Source of the DNA: Halosolutus gelatinilyticus
GTDB lineage: Archaea > Halobacteriota > Halobacteria > Halobacteriales > Natrialbaceae
Length of the DNA: 64,000 nt
NCBI RefSeq assembly: GCF_023028105.1
Contig: NZ_CP095491.1
Span: 1,488,001 to 1,552,000 of the forward strand
Direction: 5' to 3'
This document shows, piece after piece, positions 44,621 through 53,584 of this stretch. Below the pieces are notes generated by a model. It saw only the letters and a program-made list of their open reading frames with translations. It was not told where the DNA came from and did no database searches. The translations under genes and the position numbers were made by a program. Position 1 is the first letter of the stretch; every line of letters begins with the position of its first letter.

Positions 44621-45058
44621 ATGAACGTACGGGACGCACTCGAAGCTGACGCCGATGCGCTCGCGTCGATTGCGGACTCTCCGACGGACGTGATGCGGAA
44701 CCTGGTGCACGATCGGACGGTGCGCGTCGCGGAGGACGGGCCGCGCGACCCGAACGCGGACGTCGACGAGTCGCAGTACGGCGTCTCCGATCCCGAAGAC
44801 CTCCTCGGCTTCATCAGTTTCGACGCCCAGGAGGATACGGTCCACATCACTCAGCTCGACGGGACGGCGGACGCCTGCAGACGGTTGCTCGCCGAGCCCG
44901 TTCGGTTCGCCGAACGCGAATCGATGGACGTCGAGGTGCTGGTCCCGCCCGGCACCGAACCGGTCGAGACGGCCGCCGAGGAACTCGGCTTCGAAAAGCG
45001 CGGGACCGGGCCGCGATTCGACGGCTCGCGGACGATCCGATTTCGACTGGAGCCGTAG
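44621..45058 (+). CDS. GNAT-like hypothetical protein
   Basis: This 145-residue protein resembles a degenerate GNAT fold: MNVRDALEADADALASIADSP at the start, LLGFISFDAQEDTVHITQLDG, then CRRLLAEPVRFAERESMDVEVLVPPG and ETAAEELGFEKRG. The acetyl-CoA loop Q/R-x-x-G-x-G/A is not evident, so it may not bind acetyl-CoA. A strong TATA supports the start. I would call it a haloarchaeal conserved protein of unknown activity. Confidence 0.7.
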   Translation: MNVRDALEADADALASIADSPTDVMRNLVHDRTVRVAEDGPRDPNADVDESQYGVSDPEDLLGFISFDAQEDTVHITQLDGTADACRRLLAEPVRFAERESMDVEVLVPPGTEPVETAAEELGFEKRGTGPRFDGSRTIRFRLEP

Positions 45059-45195
45059 GACGTTCGACTCGAACCGCGGGACGGCCCCGTCACCGGAGGG
45101 AGACGGGCTCCGCCGCGAACGCGCAACGGCGTCCGCACGGGGACGCCGATCGGGCCGGCTTTTTCCCGGCCGCAGACGACGAAACTGACCGAAGC

Positions 45196-45202
45196 AATTA
45201 TT
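45196..45202 (+). promoter_or_regulatory. TATA box of the acyl-CoA synthetase gene at 45229
   Basis: AATTATT, 27-33 nt before the ATG at 45229; leaderless start likely. Confidence 0.55.
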
Positions 45203-45228
45203 GCCGACAACGGTGCCACCCGCGGTGT

Positions 45229-46902
45229 ATGCCAACGGACCACAACATGCCCGACTACGAGCGGGTTCGCGAGGGGTTCTCGTGGGAGGACGTCTACGAA
45301 GCGGCGGGCTGGGGCGCGCCGGAGCGGCTCAACGTCGCCCACGAGGTCTGCGATCGCCACGCCGAAAACAACGAGAAAGTCGCGCTCTACCAGGTGAGCG
45401 AGGACGGCGAGCTGACGGCGCTGACGTTCTGGGAACTGGCAGCGCGGACGAACCGGTTCGCGAACGTCCTCGAGTCGCTGGGTATCGATCACGGCGATCG
45501 CGTCTTCTCGTACATGCCGCGGGTACCGGAACACTACGTCGCGCTGGTCGGGACGCTCAAGCGCGGAGCCGTCTTCGGCGGCGTCAACGAGCGGTTCGGC
45601 CCCGACGGCATCTCCTACCGGCTGGACGACTGCGACGCGAAAGCGATCGTCACGACGCCCGAGAATCGCGAGACCGTCGCCGAGGCGCTGGACGACGCGC
45701 CCTCCGTCGAGCACGTGATCGTCGTCAGCGACGACGGGACGGGGATCCGACGCGGCGACGTCAGCTACCACGGCGAGATGGAGACCGCGAGCCGCGAGTA
45801 CGACGCGGCGGAGACCGGCGGCGAGGACGACGCGCTGCTGTACTACACCAGCGGAACGACCGGGCTGGCGAAAGGGGTGTTGCACAAACACCGCTGGGTC
45901 GCGGGCGTCGCGGCGACCCAGAAGTACGCCGTCGACCTCCAGGAGGGCGACCTCTACTGGTCGACCGGCGATCTGGGCTGGCTCACCGGCCCGATCAACA
46001 CGCTCGGCGCCTGGTTCTGGGGTACCGCGCTGTTCACCTACGAGGGCGAGTTCGACCCCGAGGCGTGGGCCGACCTGCTCGATCGGTTCCCGATCACGGT
46101 CCTGTTCTCGGTGCCGACGGCCTACCGCATGCTCCGCGAGCACGAGCGCGTCCTGGACGACGTTTCGCTGGACCTGCGCCACGCGCTGTCGATCGGTGAA
46201 CCGCTCTCGGCCGGCGTCGTCGAGTGGGGCGAGGAGACGCTGGGCGTGACGATCCACGACACCTACGGCCAGACCGAGACGGGGAACATGATCGTCAACA
46301 ACTACCCGACGATGGCGGTTCGACCGGGATCGATGGGCAAGCCGCTGCCCGGGATCGAAGCCGCCGTCGTCGACCCCGAGACCGGCGAAGTCCTGGAACC
46401 GGGCGAGACAGGCGAGATCGCCCAGCGCGGGGACTACCCCTGCTTCTTCGCGGAGTACTGGGAGAAGCCCGAACAGACGGCGAACTGCTTCGTCGACGGT
46501 CCCGACGGTACGTGGTATCTCTCGGGCGACCTCGCACACACCGACGAGGACGGCTACTTCTGGTTCGAGGGGCGGGCCGACGACGTCATCCTCTCGTCCG
46601 GCTACCGGATCGGCCCCTTCGAGGTCGAGAGTTCGCTGGGCGAGCACGAGGCCGTCGCCGAGGCTGCCGTCGTCCCGAAATCCCACCGCGAGCGGGGGAA
46701 CATCGTAAAGGCCTACGTCGTGCCGAGCGAGGGCGCGACGCCCTCCGAGGAGTTGAAAAAAGAGATCCGAACCCACGTTCGCGAGGAGCTCTCGGCCCAC
46801 GAGTACCCCCGCGAGATCGAGTTCCGCGACGAACTCCCGAAGACGGTCACCGGGAAGATCCGCCGGACGGAACTCCGAGACGAGGCGGAAGTCGAGGACT
46901 AA
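45229..46902 (+). CDS. Acetyl/medium-chain acyl-CoA synthetase (AMP-forming)
   Basis: This 557-residue adenylate-forming enzyme has YYTSGTTGLAKGVLHKH, DTYGQTETGN, YLSGDLAHTDEDGYFWFEGRADDVI and the catalytic lysine motif PKTVTGKIRRTEL. GDLGWLTGPINTLGAWFWG is typical of the acetyl-CoA/medium-chain (MACS) group. It activates short or medium carboxylic acids. All core residues are present, unlike the truncated homologue at 10.7-12.1 kb. It converges with the amidohydrolase gene (3 bp between stops). Confidence 0.93.
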   Translation: MPTDHNMPDYERVREGFSWEDVYEAAGWGAPERLNVAHEVCDRHAENNEKVALYQVSEDGELTALTFWELAARTNRFANVLESLGIDHGDRVFSYMPRVPEHYVALVGTLKRGAVFGGVNERFGPDGISYRLDDCDAKAIVTTPENRETVAEALDDAPSVEHVIVVSDDGTGIRRGDVSYHGEMETASREYDAAETGGEDDALLYYTSGTTGLAKGVLHKHRWVAGVAATQKYAVDLQEGDLYWSTGDLGWLTGPINTLGAWFWGTALFTYEGEFDPEAWADLLDRFPITVLFSVPTAYRMLREHERVLDDVSLDLRHALSIGEPLSAGVVEWGEETLGVTIHDTYGQTETGNMIVNNYPTMAVRPGSMGKPLPGIEAAVVDPETGEVLEPGETGEIAQRGDYPCFFAEYWEKPEQTANCFVDGPDGTWYLSGDLAHTDEDGYFWFEGRADDVILSSGYRIGPFEVESSLGEHEAVAEAAVVPKSHRERGNIVKAYVVPSEGATPSEELKKEIRTHVREELSAHEYPREIEFRDELPKTVTGKIRRTELRDEAEVED

Positions 46903-46905
46903 GTT

Positions 46906-47814
46906 TCACTCGCCGTTTTTCCTGGGGACGGGCGCTTCTTCGAGTCCCAGATAGTCGATCGCGGTCCGATAGAAGATATCCCGCGCCGTTTCTTCTGGGA
47001 GATCTCGATCGAGCAGCCCGGCCCGCTCGTTACGATACGGGTACGGAACGTTCGGGTAGTCCGAGCCGTACATGATGGATTCCGAGAGTTCGATCAACGT
47101 CTCGTCCGCGATCGTCGACGGATCGAACCCCATCGTGTCGGGAGCGGACGTGGACATCGCGAACGTCGTGTCGAGGTAGACGTTCTCGTTGTTCCGCGCG
47201 AACTCGAGGAACGCGCCAACCTCGTAGGCACCCATGTGCGCACAGCAGACCCGAATCTCCGGGTAGGAGTCGACCAGTTCGGCGAACGCGTCCGCGCCGA
47301 CGTACGGGCTGTCCTGGAACATCGGCGCCGTGCCGCCGTGGTAGGTGATCGGTCGATCGTACTTCGCTGCGATCTCCAGTGCGGGTTCGAGTCGCGGATC
47401 TGCGGGGCGACATTCCTGAACCGGACAGTGGATCTTCAGCCCGCGAGCGCCCGCCTCGAACGCGTCACGGACGATACTCGCGACGTCATCGTCGTCCGGG
47501 TGGACGGTCGCGAACGGGAGCAGGGACGTCGACTCGGCCGCTCGTTCGAGGAGCCAGTCGTTCAGACCGGCCGCGATTCCGGGCTTGTGCGCGTACGGCA
47601 GGGCGACGTAGGCGGCGACGCCCGCTGATCGGAGGACCTCCTCGATTTCGGGTCGAGCCGTCGGGTTCGAGAACTCCCAGCCGGCTTCGGCGCGGAGCGC
47701 GCGCTGAATCGCCTCGGCGAGCCGCTCGGGAAACAGGTGCGCGTGGGCGTCGATCGCGGGGCGAAACGGGGACCGGCGTTCTTCGGACGACCGCCGCCGT
47801 TCGGGTGGAGACAT
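46906..47814 (-). CDS. Amidohydrolase family protein (amidohydrolase 2 type)
   Basis: This 302-residue TIM-barrel metal-dependent hydrolase has the HxH motif IDAHAHLFPE, GLKIHCPVQE, ITYHGGTAP, CAHMGAY and MYGSDYPNVPY near the end (the catalytic Asp region). The amidohydrolase 2 group includes decarboxylases and hydrolases of small ring or carboxyl compounds. The substrate is unknown. The ATG at 47814 gives a short basic leader before the HxH; the frame is open further upstream through the polD1 3' region but is not family-like there. Confidence 0.88.
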   Translation of the reverse strand: MSPPERRRSSEERRSPFRPAIDAHAHLFPERLAEAIQRALRAEAGWEFSNPTARPEIEEVLRSAGVAAYVALPYAHKPGIAAGLNDWLLERAAESTSLLPFATVHPDDDDVASIVRDAFEAGARGLKIHCPVQECRPADPRLEPALEIAAKYDRPITYHGGTAPMFQDSPYVGADAFAELVDSYPEIRVCCAHMGAYEVGAFLEFARNNENVYLDTTFAMSTSAPDTMGFDPSTIADETLIELSESIMYGSDYPNVPYPYRNERAGLLDRDLPEETARDIFYRTAIDYLGLEEAPVPRKNGE

Positions 47815-47903
47815 CTCGATCGGGTGTCGTGACGGTAACGCGATCGCGGATAAAAGCACTGCTGCCGGCGATCGATCGCCGACTCGCGATCCGACGCCGG
47901 GTA

Positions 47904-49529
47904 CTAACTGAACTTTTGGACCGTCACGTCGAGCGTGTCGAGATCGACGATCGGGGCGTACCCCGAGTCGGGGTCGATATTGACGCTCTTCTGGAAGTCG
48001 GTCTGGGCCTGCCAGCAGCCGGAGTTGATCGCGAGCACGTTGTGGTACTTGCCGAAGCCGAGTTTGTGGACGTGACCCGTGTGGAAGATGTCGGGCACCT
48101 CGTCGATGATGAGGTAGTCCTTCTCCTCGGGTGCGAGGCGGGTGTGGCCCCCGAACTGTGGTGCGACGTGGCGCTTCTTCAGGAGCTGGTACATCGCCTT
48201 GTGGGGCTCGTCGTAGCTCGCTTTCTCTGCGGGAAGCTCCGCGATTACCTCGTCGAGCGAGACGCCGTGGTACATGAGAACGGAGACGCCCTCGATCGTC
48301 ACCGTCGACGGGTTGCTCACGATGCGCGGGGCATGGGCCGACATGATTTCCCGGAGTTCCTCGTCGAACCCGGGCTGGGGCTCCGCCAGGCGCACCGCGT
48401 CGTGGTTGCCCGGGATCATGACGATCTCGAGGTCGCCGGGAACCTGTTTCAGGCGCTCGCTGAACGCCTCGTACTGCTCGTAGATATCGACGATGTCGAG
48501 TTCCTCGTCCTGATTGGGGTAGACGCCGACGCCCTCGACCATGTCGCCCGCGATCAGCAGGTACTCGACGGCCTCGCCCGCCTCGGTGTGGAGCCAGTCC
48601 GCGAACCGGTTCCACGCGTCCGCCATGAACTCCTGGCTACCGACGTGGACGTCGCTGATGAGCGCCGCCTGAACCGGCCGATCGGCCGTCGACGGTTCGT
48701 GGGTTCGAGGAACGTCGGGGAAGTACATCGAATCGACGAACGCGATCCCCGAGTCGTCCGAGAGCGTCCCTTCCATGGCGAGCACCTCGTCGCAGAGCAG
48801 TTCGTCGACGAGGTCGACGTACTCCCGGTCTTTCATCACGAGCCACGGGAACGTTCCGGTGGCGTCCTCGAGTTCGATCAGCCAGTGGCCGCTGGCCGTC
48901 GATCGCACGTCGTTGACCAGCCCGACCATCGCGACCTCACCGCCGCCCGGCATGTTCTGGATCGCCGTCGCCGGCCGGTGATTGACCCGTCCCCGCAGCT
49001 TCGAGCCGAGCCGATTGAGGCGATCCCGGAACACCGACACGAAATCGCCGTACTCGCCGGTTCCCGTACTCTGCCCGGTCATGTCGTTTCGAATCTCGAG
49101 CGATCGGGCCTCGGGGTCGACCGAGCGATCGGCCGCCGATCGAGACCCCTTCGTTTCAACTGGAGAACGGTCACCGTCGGCTGGCGAATCCTCGGCGCCA
49201 GCTCCAGTTGAAACAGGGGGGTTGCTCGTTGATGCGTCCGCACTGGCATCGGCGTCGGTATCGGACGCCGAATCGGCGCCGCTGGCCCGATCAGCGGCGT
49301 TCGCGTCCGGTTCGGAGTCGCCGGCGCCTCGCTCCCGGTTGGCCTCCAGGACCGTTTCGACGTGGTCCGTGCTGACGACGAGCGCCTCCGCCGGAACCCG
49401 CTCGATGACGCGTTCCAGGACAGCCTGCGGGTCGTCCGCGGCGGCGATGCGCGTCACCGCCTCGCGCTCGGCGTTGTAGCCGCGGTTCGTGAGTTCGCTG
49501 ACGATCCGGGCGGGACCCTCGAGTGGCAC
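47904..49529 (-). CDS. polD1: DNA polymerase D small subunit DP1 (3'-5' exonuclease)
   Basis: This 541-residue small subunit of the archaeal replicative PolD has a calcineurin-like phosphoesterase core: ALISDVHVGS, LIAGDMVEGVG, MIPGNHDAVR, MYHGVSLDE and HTGHVHKLGFG. An OB-fold precedes it (GLVNDVRSTASGHWLIELEDATG). An N-terminal helical region and an Asp/Ser/Ala-rich linker (about residues 75-145) complete it. GTG 49529 starts the conserved VPLEGPARIVSELTNRGYNAERE. Two ORB-like DNA motifs lie inside the linker codons. The order polD1-sec11-orc1 matches the start of the Haloferax chromosome as I recall it. Confidence 0.95.
   Translation of the reverse strand: MPLEGPARIVSELTNRGYNAEREAVTRIAAADDPQAVLERVIERVPAEALVVSTDHVETVLEANRERGAGDSEPDANAADRASGADSASDTDADASADASTSNPPVSTGAGAEDSPADGDRSPVETKGSRSAADRSVDPEARSLEIRNDMTGQSTGTGEYGDFVSVFRDRLNRLGSKLRGRVNHRPATAIQNMPGGGEVAMVGLVNDVRSTASGHWLIELEDATGTFPWLVMKDREYVDLVDELLCDEVLAMEGTLSDDSGIAFVDSMYFPDVPRTHEPSTADRPVQAALISDVHVGSQEFMADAWNRFADWLHTEAGEAVEYLLIAGDMVEGVGVYPNQDEELDIVDIYEQYEAFSERLKQVPGDLEIVMIPGNHDAVRLAEPQPGFDEELREIMSAHAPRIVSNPSTVTIEGVSVLMYHGVSLDEVIAELPAEKASYDEPHKAMYQLLKKRHVAPQFGGHTRLAPEEKDYLIIDEVPDIFHTGHVHKLGFGKYHNVLAINSGCWQAQTDFQKSVNIDPDSGYAPIVDLDTLDVTVQKFS
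49146..49168 (-). repeat. ORB-like element inside polD1 (a)
   Basis: On the minus strand the core reads CTCCAGTTGAAACGAAGGGG, matching the origin box at 53809. It encodes the linker residues SPVETKG. The G-string points to lower coordinates. Confidence 0.65.
49202..49222 (+). repeat. ORB-like element inside polD1 (b)
   Basis: CTCCAGTTGAAACAGGGGGG on the plus strand, 33 bp from element (a) and in opposite orientation. It is the complement of codons for PPVSTGA in the DP1 linker. Confidence 0.65.
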
Positions 49530-49733
49530 ACCCCTCGAATTCGTGAGCGCGGGGAAAAACGTAGCGGATCCGAGATCGTTCGATCGTAACGGCTCCGAGA
49601 CCGCTCGATTCGATCGCGGCGGCCGCTCGACGGGATCGCCCTGTCGAAGGCCGGGTCGGGTCAGATCGGCGTCCCCGACCCGGCGGGCGTCCGAGCAGAA
49701 AGTTGATTGCCGGCCGCGGCAAAACACGGGACG

Positions 49734-50810
49734 ATGACCGGCCCCGATTCCGGAGACACCGACGACGACGACGCCGGAGACGGTACTTCCGATCACCGTT
49801 TCTCGGGCCCAGGTGACGACCCGTCGTCGGACGGGACCGCCGCTCCGGACGATACGTACGACGACGCGACTGCGCACCGATCGACCGAGGCCGGCCGGCG
49901 ATCGACTTCCGAATCGGGTCGAACCGACGGCGACGCGATCGCAGCCGAGCAGGGATCGGCGACTCGGACGCCCGACTCCTCGAACGCCGGGGCGGGAACC
50001 GACGAGGTGACGATCGCGGAGGTCGGTATCGTTCGCTGGTTTCTGCGAACCGACGACGAGTCGGTCGTCCTCGCCCGCGATATCCTGAGCAGCGTCGCGC
50101 TCGTCGCGCTCATCGGCCTCCTGCTGTTCGGGATCAGCGGCATCTGGCCGCCGCTGGTCGCCGTCGAGAGCGGGAGCATGGAACCCAACATGCAAGAGGG
50201 AGACCTGATCTTCATCGTCGACGACGACCGATTCGTCGGCGACGATCCGATCGACGGCACCGGGATCGTTACCCGCGAAACCGGGCAGGACAGCGGCCAC
50301 GAGAAGTTCAGTCAACCCGGCGACGTCATCGTCTTCAAACCCGACGGAAGCGATCGCCGGACGCCCGTCATCCATCGGGCCCACTTCTGGGTCGAAAAGG
50401 GCGAAAACTGGGTCGACACCAAGGCGAACCAGAAGTACCTCGGTGGGGCCACCTGCGCCGAAGTACAAGCCTGTCCGGCGCCGCACGACGGCTTCGTCAC
50501 CAAGGGCGACGATAACATGGGCTACGATCAGCACTACGGCGGGGCCCAGACGAACATCGTCAAACCCGAGTGGGTCACCGGCAAGGCCATGTTCCGGATC
50601 CCGTATCTCGGACACATCCGGCTGGCCTTCGACTCGATCTTCGGGATGACGGCCCCGACGTCGCCGTCGATCATCAACTCGATCGCGATCGAGCCGGGAC
50701 TGTCAGCGGGATCGGGCCAGGGGCCTGGACTCGCCGGTCCGGCCGGCGCAGCGGCGACGGCAACGACCGGCGCGACGGCTGCGGCCGCCATCACGCGACG
50801 ACGACGGTAA
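49734..50810 (+). CDS. sec11: Signal peptidase I (archaeal Sec11 type)
   Basis: This 358-residue S26B-type signal peptidase removes Sec signal peptides at the membrane. A low-complexity acidic N-terminal region of about 95 residues precedes a membrane helix (SSVALVALIGLLLFGISGIW). The catalytic serine lies in VESGSMEPNMQEGD; then GDVIVFKPDG, VIHRAHFW (the His that replaces the bacterial Lys) and VTKGDDN follow. A second hydrophobic region near the C-terminus ends in RRRR. The ATG at 49734 was chosen. It is divergent from polD1 and convergent with orc1. Confidence 0.94.
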   Translation: MTGPDSGDTDDDDAGDGTSDHRFSGPGDDPSSDGTAAPDDTYDDATAHRSTEAGRRSTSESGRTDGDAIAAEQGSATRTPDSSNAGAGTDEVTIAEVGIVRWFLRTDDESVVLARDILSSVALVALIGLLLFGISGIWPPLVAVESGSMEPNMQEGDLIFIVDDDRFVGDDPIDGTGIVTRETGQDSGHEKFSQPGDVIVFKPDGSDRRTPVIHRAHFWVEKGENWVDTKANQKYLGGATCAEVQACPAPHDGFVTKGDDNMGYDQHYGGAQTNIVKPEWVTGKAMFRIPYLGHIRLAFDSIFGMTAPTSPSIINSIAIEPGLSAGSGQGPGLAGPAGAAATATTGATAAAAITRRRR

Positions 50811-50921
50811 TTCGAGATTCGGTCGACGGTCTCGAGAGTCAGTTTCGCAGTCGGCTCAGATCGAACCCGGTTCGACGCGATTCGATCGACGTTCGACGCG
50901 ACCGAAGCCGAGAAGGAACGG

Positions 50922-52685
50922 TCAATTCTCGAAACGGGCCTGGACGAACGGCTGGATGTCGTCGATATCGCTCAACCGGGAGTCCGAGAGCAGGACGGCC
51001 TCGGTCTCTTCGAGCGGAACCGAGAGGCTGATCTCCTTCGTTCGACCGTACCGCCCCTTCGAGACGACGATCGCGTTCACGATTCCGAGCATATCGAGTT
51101 CGCTGATGAGATCGGTGACGCGGCGCTGGGTCAGCACGTCGGCGTCGATCTCCTCGCAGAGGCGCTTGTAGATGTTGAACACCTCGCCCGTGTTGATGCT
51201 GTGGACGCCGTTCTTCTCGAGGAGGATGATCGCGAAAAGGACGAGTTTGCTCTGCGTCGGCAGGGTCCGGACGACCTCGACGACCCGGTCGAGTTCGATC
51301 TTGTCCTGGGCCTGCCGGACGTGTTCCTCGTCGATCGTCTCGGCCTGGGACCGCTCCGCGAGTTCGCCCGCCGTTCGAAGCAGATCGAGCGCGCGGCGCG
51401 CGTCCCCGTGTTCCTGCGCGGCGAACGCGGCGCACAGCGGGATCACGTCGTCGGACAGCGCACCTTCCTTGAACGCGACCTCCGATCGGTGCTGGAGGAT
51501 GTCCCGCAACTGGTTGGCGTCGTACGGCGGGAAGACGATCTCCTCTTCGCCCAGCGAGGACTTGACGCGCGGGTCGAGGAAGTCGGTGAACTTCAGATCG
51601 TTCGAGATGCCGATGATCGAGACGCGCGAGTTCTCGAGTTCGGAGTTCATCCGCGAGAGGTTGTAGAGCGTGTCGTCGCCGCTCTTCTCGACGAGTTTGT
51701 CGATCTCGTCGAGCATGATCACGACGACCCGCTCGTCGTAATCGACGGCGTCGAAGAACACGCTGTAGACCCGATCGGTCGGCCAACCGGTCATCGGCAC
51801 TTCCTCGAACGACTCCTCGTCGGCGCGCAGTTGGTCGATCCGGTCTTCGATCTCCGCACGCGAACCGAACGGCGTCGATTCCAGCGGATGGTCCGGCGGG
51901 AGCGTTCCACCGGCACCGATCGCGTCGCCGCGCGTTCCGTCGCCGGACGTCCCGCTGCCGCCCGTCGCGTCGCTACCCGGATCTCCGGTATCGAGTGCTG
52001 AATCAGACCCCCCTGTTTCAACTGCAGATTCGCCAGACTTGACGTCGAAGTTACCTCCAGCCGAAACCGAATCGTCGGGGTCGGAGCCGTCTCGATCGGA
52101 CGACAGACCAGCCGCCTCGTCGAAGAGATCGGACTGGGTAGTAGCCCGGTCGGCCGGTCGATCGTACTCCTCGAGCTTCTCGAGGAGCGATTCGAGTGTG
52201 TCGATCCGATCGGCGATCTGCGCCTCGTTTTTCTCGATGAACTTGTTCGCCAGCTGCGCGAGGACGCGGTACTGCGTGTCGGTTACCTCGCAGTTGATGT
52301 ACTCGACGTCGCAGGGAACGCTGTACTTCTGGGAGGTGCTCTCGAGTTCCTTGCTGACGAACTTGGCGCTCGCGGTCTTTCCGGTGCCGGTCTTCCCGTA
52401 GATGAGGATGTTCGACGGCGTTTCGCCGCGGAGGGCGGCGACGAGAATCGTCGCCATCTTGTTGATCTGGTCGCTACGGTGTGGCAGTTCGTGTGGCGTG
52501 TAGGACGGACGTAACACCTCCTTGTTCTCGAAGATCGGCTCCCCGCTGAGGAGGTCGTCGAACAACCCCTGATTCGAACTTTCGTCTTCGATATCGGAAT
52601 TCCCGAAATCAGTCGAAAAGCCGGCTGTTTCGTCGCGCTCGACGTTTACGTCGGTCCTGGTGGATTCCGTATTCTTGTCTGACAT
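50922..52685 (-). CDS. orc1: Orc1/Cdc6 replication initiator
   Basis: This 587-residue AAA+ initiator binds ORB elements and recruits the MCM helicase. Motifs are YGKTGTGKTASAKF (Walker A), VVIMLDEIDKL (Walker B), IIGISNDLKF (sensor 1) and a C-terminal winged helix (about 490-585; TGEVFNIYKRLCEEIDADVLTQRRVTDLISELDMLG). An unusually long acidic Gly/Ser/Asp-rich insertion (about residues 165-280) sits between the Walker motifs. An ORB-like DNA motif lies in the insertion codons at 52007-52027. The ATG at 52685 (MSDKNTES) is preferred over the in-frame ATG at 52700. It is adjacent to the origin. Confidence 0.97.
   Translation of the reverse strand: MSDKNTESTRTDVNVERDETAGFSTDFGNSDIEDESSNQGLFDDLLSGEPIFENKEVLRPSYTPHELPHRSDQINKMATILVAALRGETPSNILIYGKTGTGKTASAKFVSKELESTSQKYSVPCDVEYINCEVTDTQYRVLAQLANKFIEKNEAQIADRIDTLESLLEKLEEYDRPADRATTQSDLFDEAAGLSSDRDGSDPDDSVSAGGNFDVKSGESAVETGGSDSALDTGDPGSDATGGSGTSGDGTRGDAIGAGGTLPPDHPLESTPFGSRAEIEDRIDQLRADEESFEEVPMTGWPTDRVYSVFFDAVDYDERVVVIMLDEIDKLVEKSGDDTLYNLSRMNSELENSRVSIIGISNDLKFTDFLDPRVKSSLGEEEIVFPPYDANQLRDILQHRSEVAFKEGALSDDVIPLCAAFAAQEHGDARRALDLLRTAGELAERSQAETIDEEHVRQAQDKIELDRVVEVVRTLPTQSKLVLFAIILLEKNGVHSINTGEVFNIYKRLCEEIDADVLTQRRVTDLISELDMLGIVNAIVVSKGRYGRTKEISLSVPLEETEAVLLSDSRLSDIDDIQPFVQARFEN
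52007..52027 (-). repeat. ORB-like element inside orc1 (c)
   Basis: On the minus strand CTGCAGTTGAAACAGGGGGG. It encodes AVETGG within the low-complexity insertion of Orc1. Confidence 0.6.
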
Positions 52686-52698
52686 CCGTCGTACACGC

Positions 52699-52720
52699 AC
52701 CCCCTTATTTCGAGTGGAAC
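52699..52720 (-). repeat. ORB element next to orc1 (d), overlapping its likely TATA box
   Basis: On the minus strand GTTCCACTCGAAATAAGGGG followed by GT. The part AAATAAGG is TATA-like and lies 18-25 nt before the ATG at 52685, so initiator binding could control orc1 transcription. Confidence 0.72.
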
Positions 52721-53486
52721 GCCGACCCCGGATACAGGAATACAGCCAGTGAAACGGCCAATATCGGCTATTTCACCCATCCAGATATCAGGATCGGGTC
52801 CAGTTGATGCAAACGAAACAGAGGAAGACATTGGTAATAAAATCTTCCATTCAATGCAGCTGTTGTGACGACGTTCGGACCGATCGGCGTATCGGCATGT
52901 CGGACGGCATTCGGCCGCATTCGACCTCCACATTCGGTCGCGTTCGGTACTGGCGTCGATCGAAACGGCTCGCGATCGAGCACTGCGACCCTCGGTCGCG
53001 GCAGTTCGCGGACGCTCGTTTCGCGTCGACGCTCCGTCGTCCCGTCGGGACGAAGCGGCTAGGTTCGATTCGCGGTCCGGACAACCGAGCGGGTGATCGG
53101 CGCGACCGTCCCGTCGATCGATTCGAGCGACGACTGTGATCGTTTCACCAGTAGGTGACAATACGATCCGGGCGTAGTCCTGCACGCAGTGATTACGATG
53201 CGTGGTGCTCACGACGCCGTCCGTTCCGTGCGATAGTCGTCAACGTCCCGAGAGTCAACGACCCCGAAAGTCACTGTCCGAGAGTTAGGATGCCGGCGCC
53301 CGCGTCCCGTAAAGTCGTACTGCGATCGGCGGACGTATCGCGACCACTATGCAGCGGCTCGTTGCGGTGACGATCGGATCGATCGCTGGGCGAGATAGAC
53401 GCGGCTTACGAGAAAACGACGTGAAAGATCGGAATCGGCGAGCAATGCGATGGAGTGCTGTGTTATTCCACAACACGATGGTTCGG

Positions 53487-53517
53487 AACCCCCCCACCCC
53501 TTCGTTTCAGGTGGAAC
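53487..53517 (-). repeat. ORB element flanking the unwinding core, left (e)
   Basis: On the minus strand GTTCCACCTGAAACGAAGGG, then G, T, and seven G. It is the longest G-string of the set, pointing away from the A+T-rich core. Confidence 0.85.
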
Positions 53518-53584
53518 GACCCGAGAGAGTGGACGGGATCGACGGATTATCGGACGGAAGGATTTATTTAGATGGGTGAGAAAC

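Noticed and set aside
45059-45228. Possible tRNA or small RNA gene in the gap
   Set aside because: No cloverleaf with a GTTCGA-type T-loop and CCA-proximal stem could be drawn.
52797-52821. ORB-like string with TCCAGTTG and AACGAAAC near orc1
   Set aside because: The core is interrupted by extra bases and the G-string is missing, so it does not fit the other boxes.
53138-53160. GTTTCACCAGTAGGTGAC as another ORB
   Set aside because: Only the GTTTCA half agrees, and there is no G/C-string on the proper side.
52646-53212. 188-codon minus-strand frame in the origin gap
   Set aside because: Overlaps the orc1 N-terminus and an ORB; composition is unlike acidic haloarchaeal proteins.
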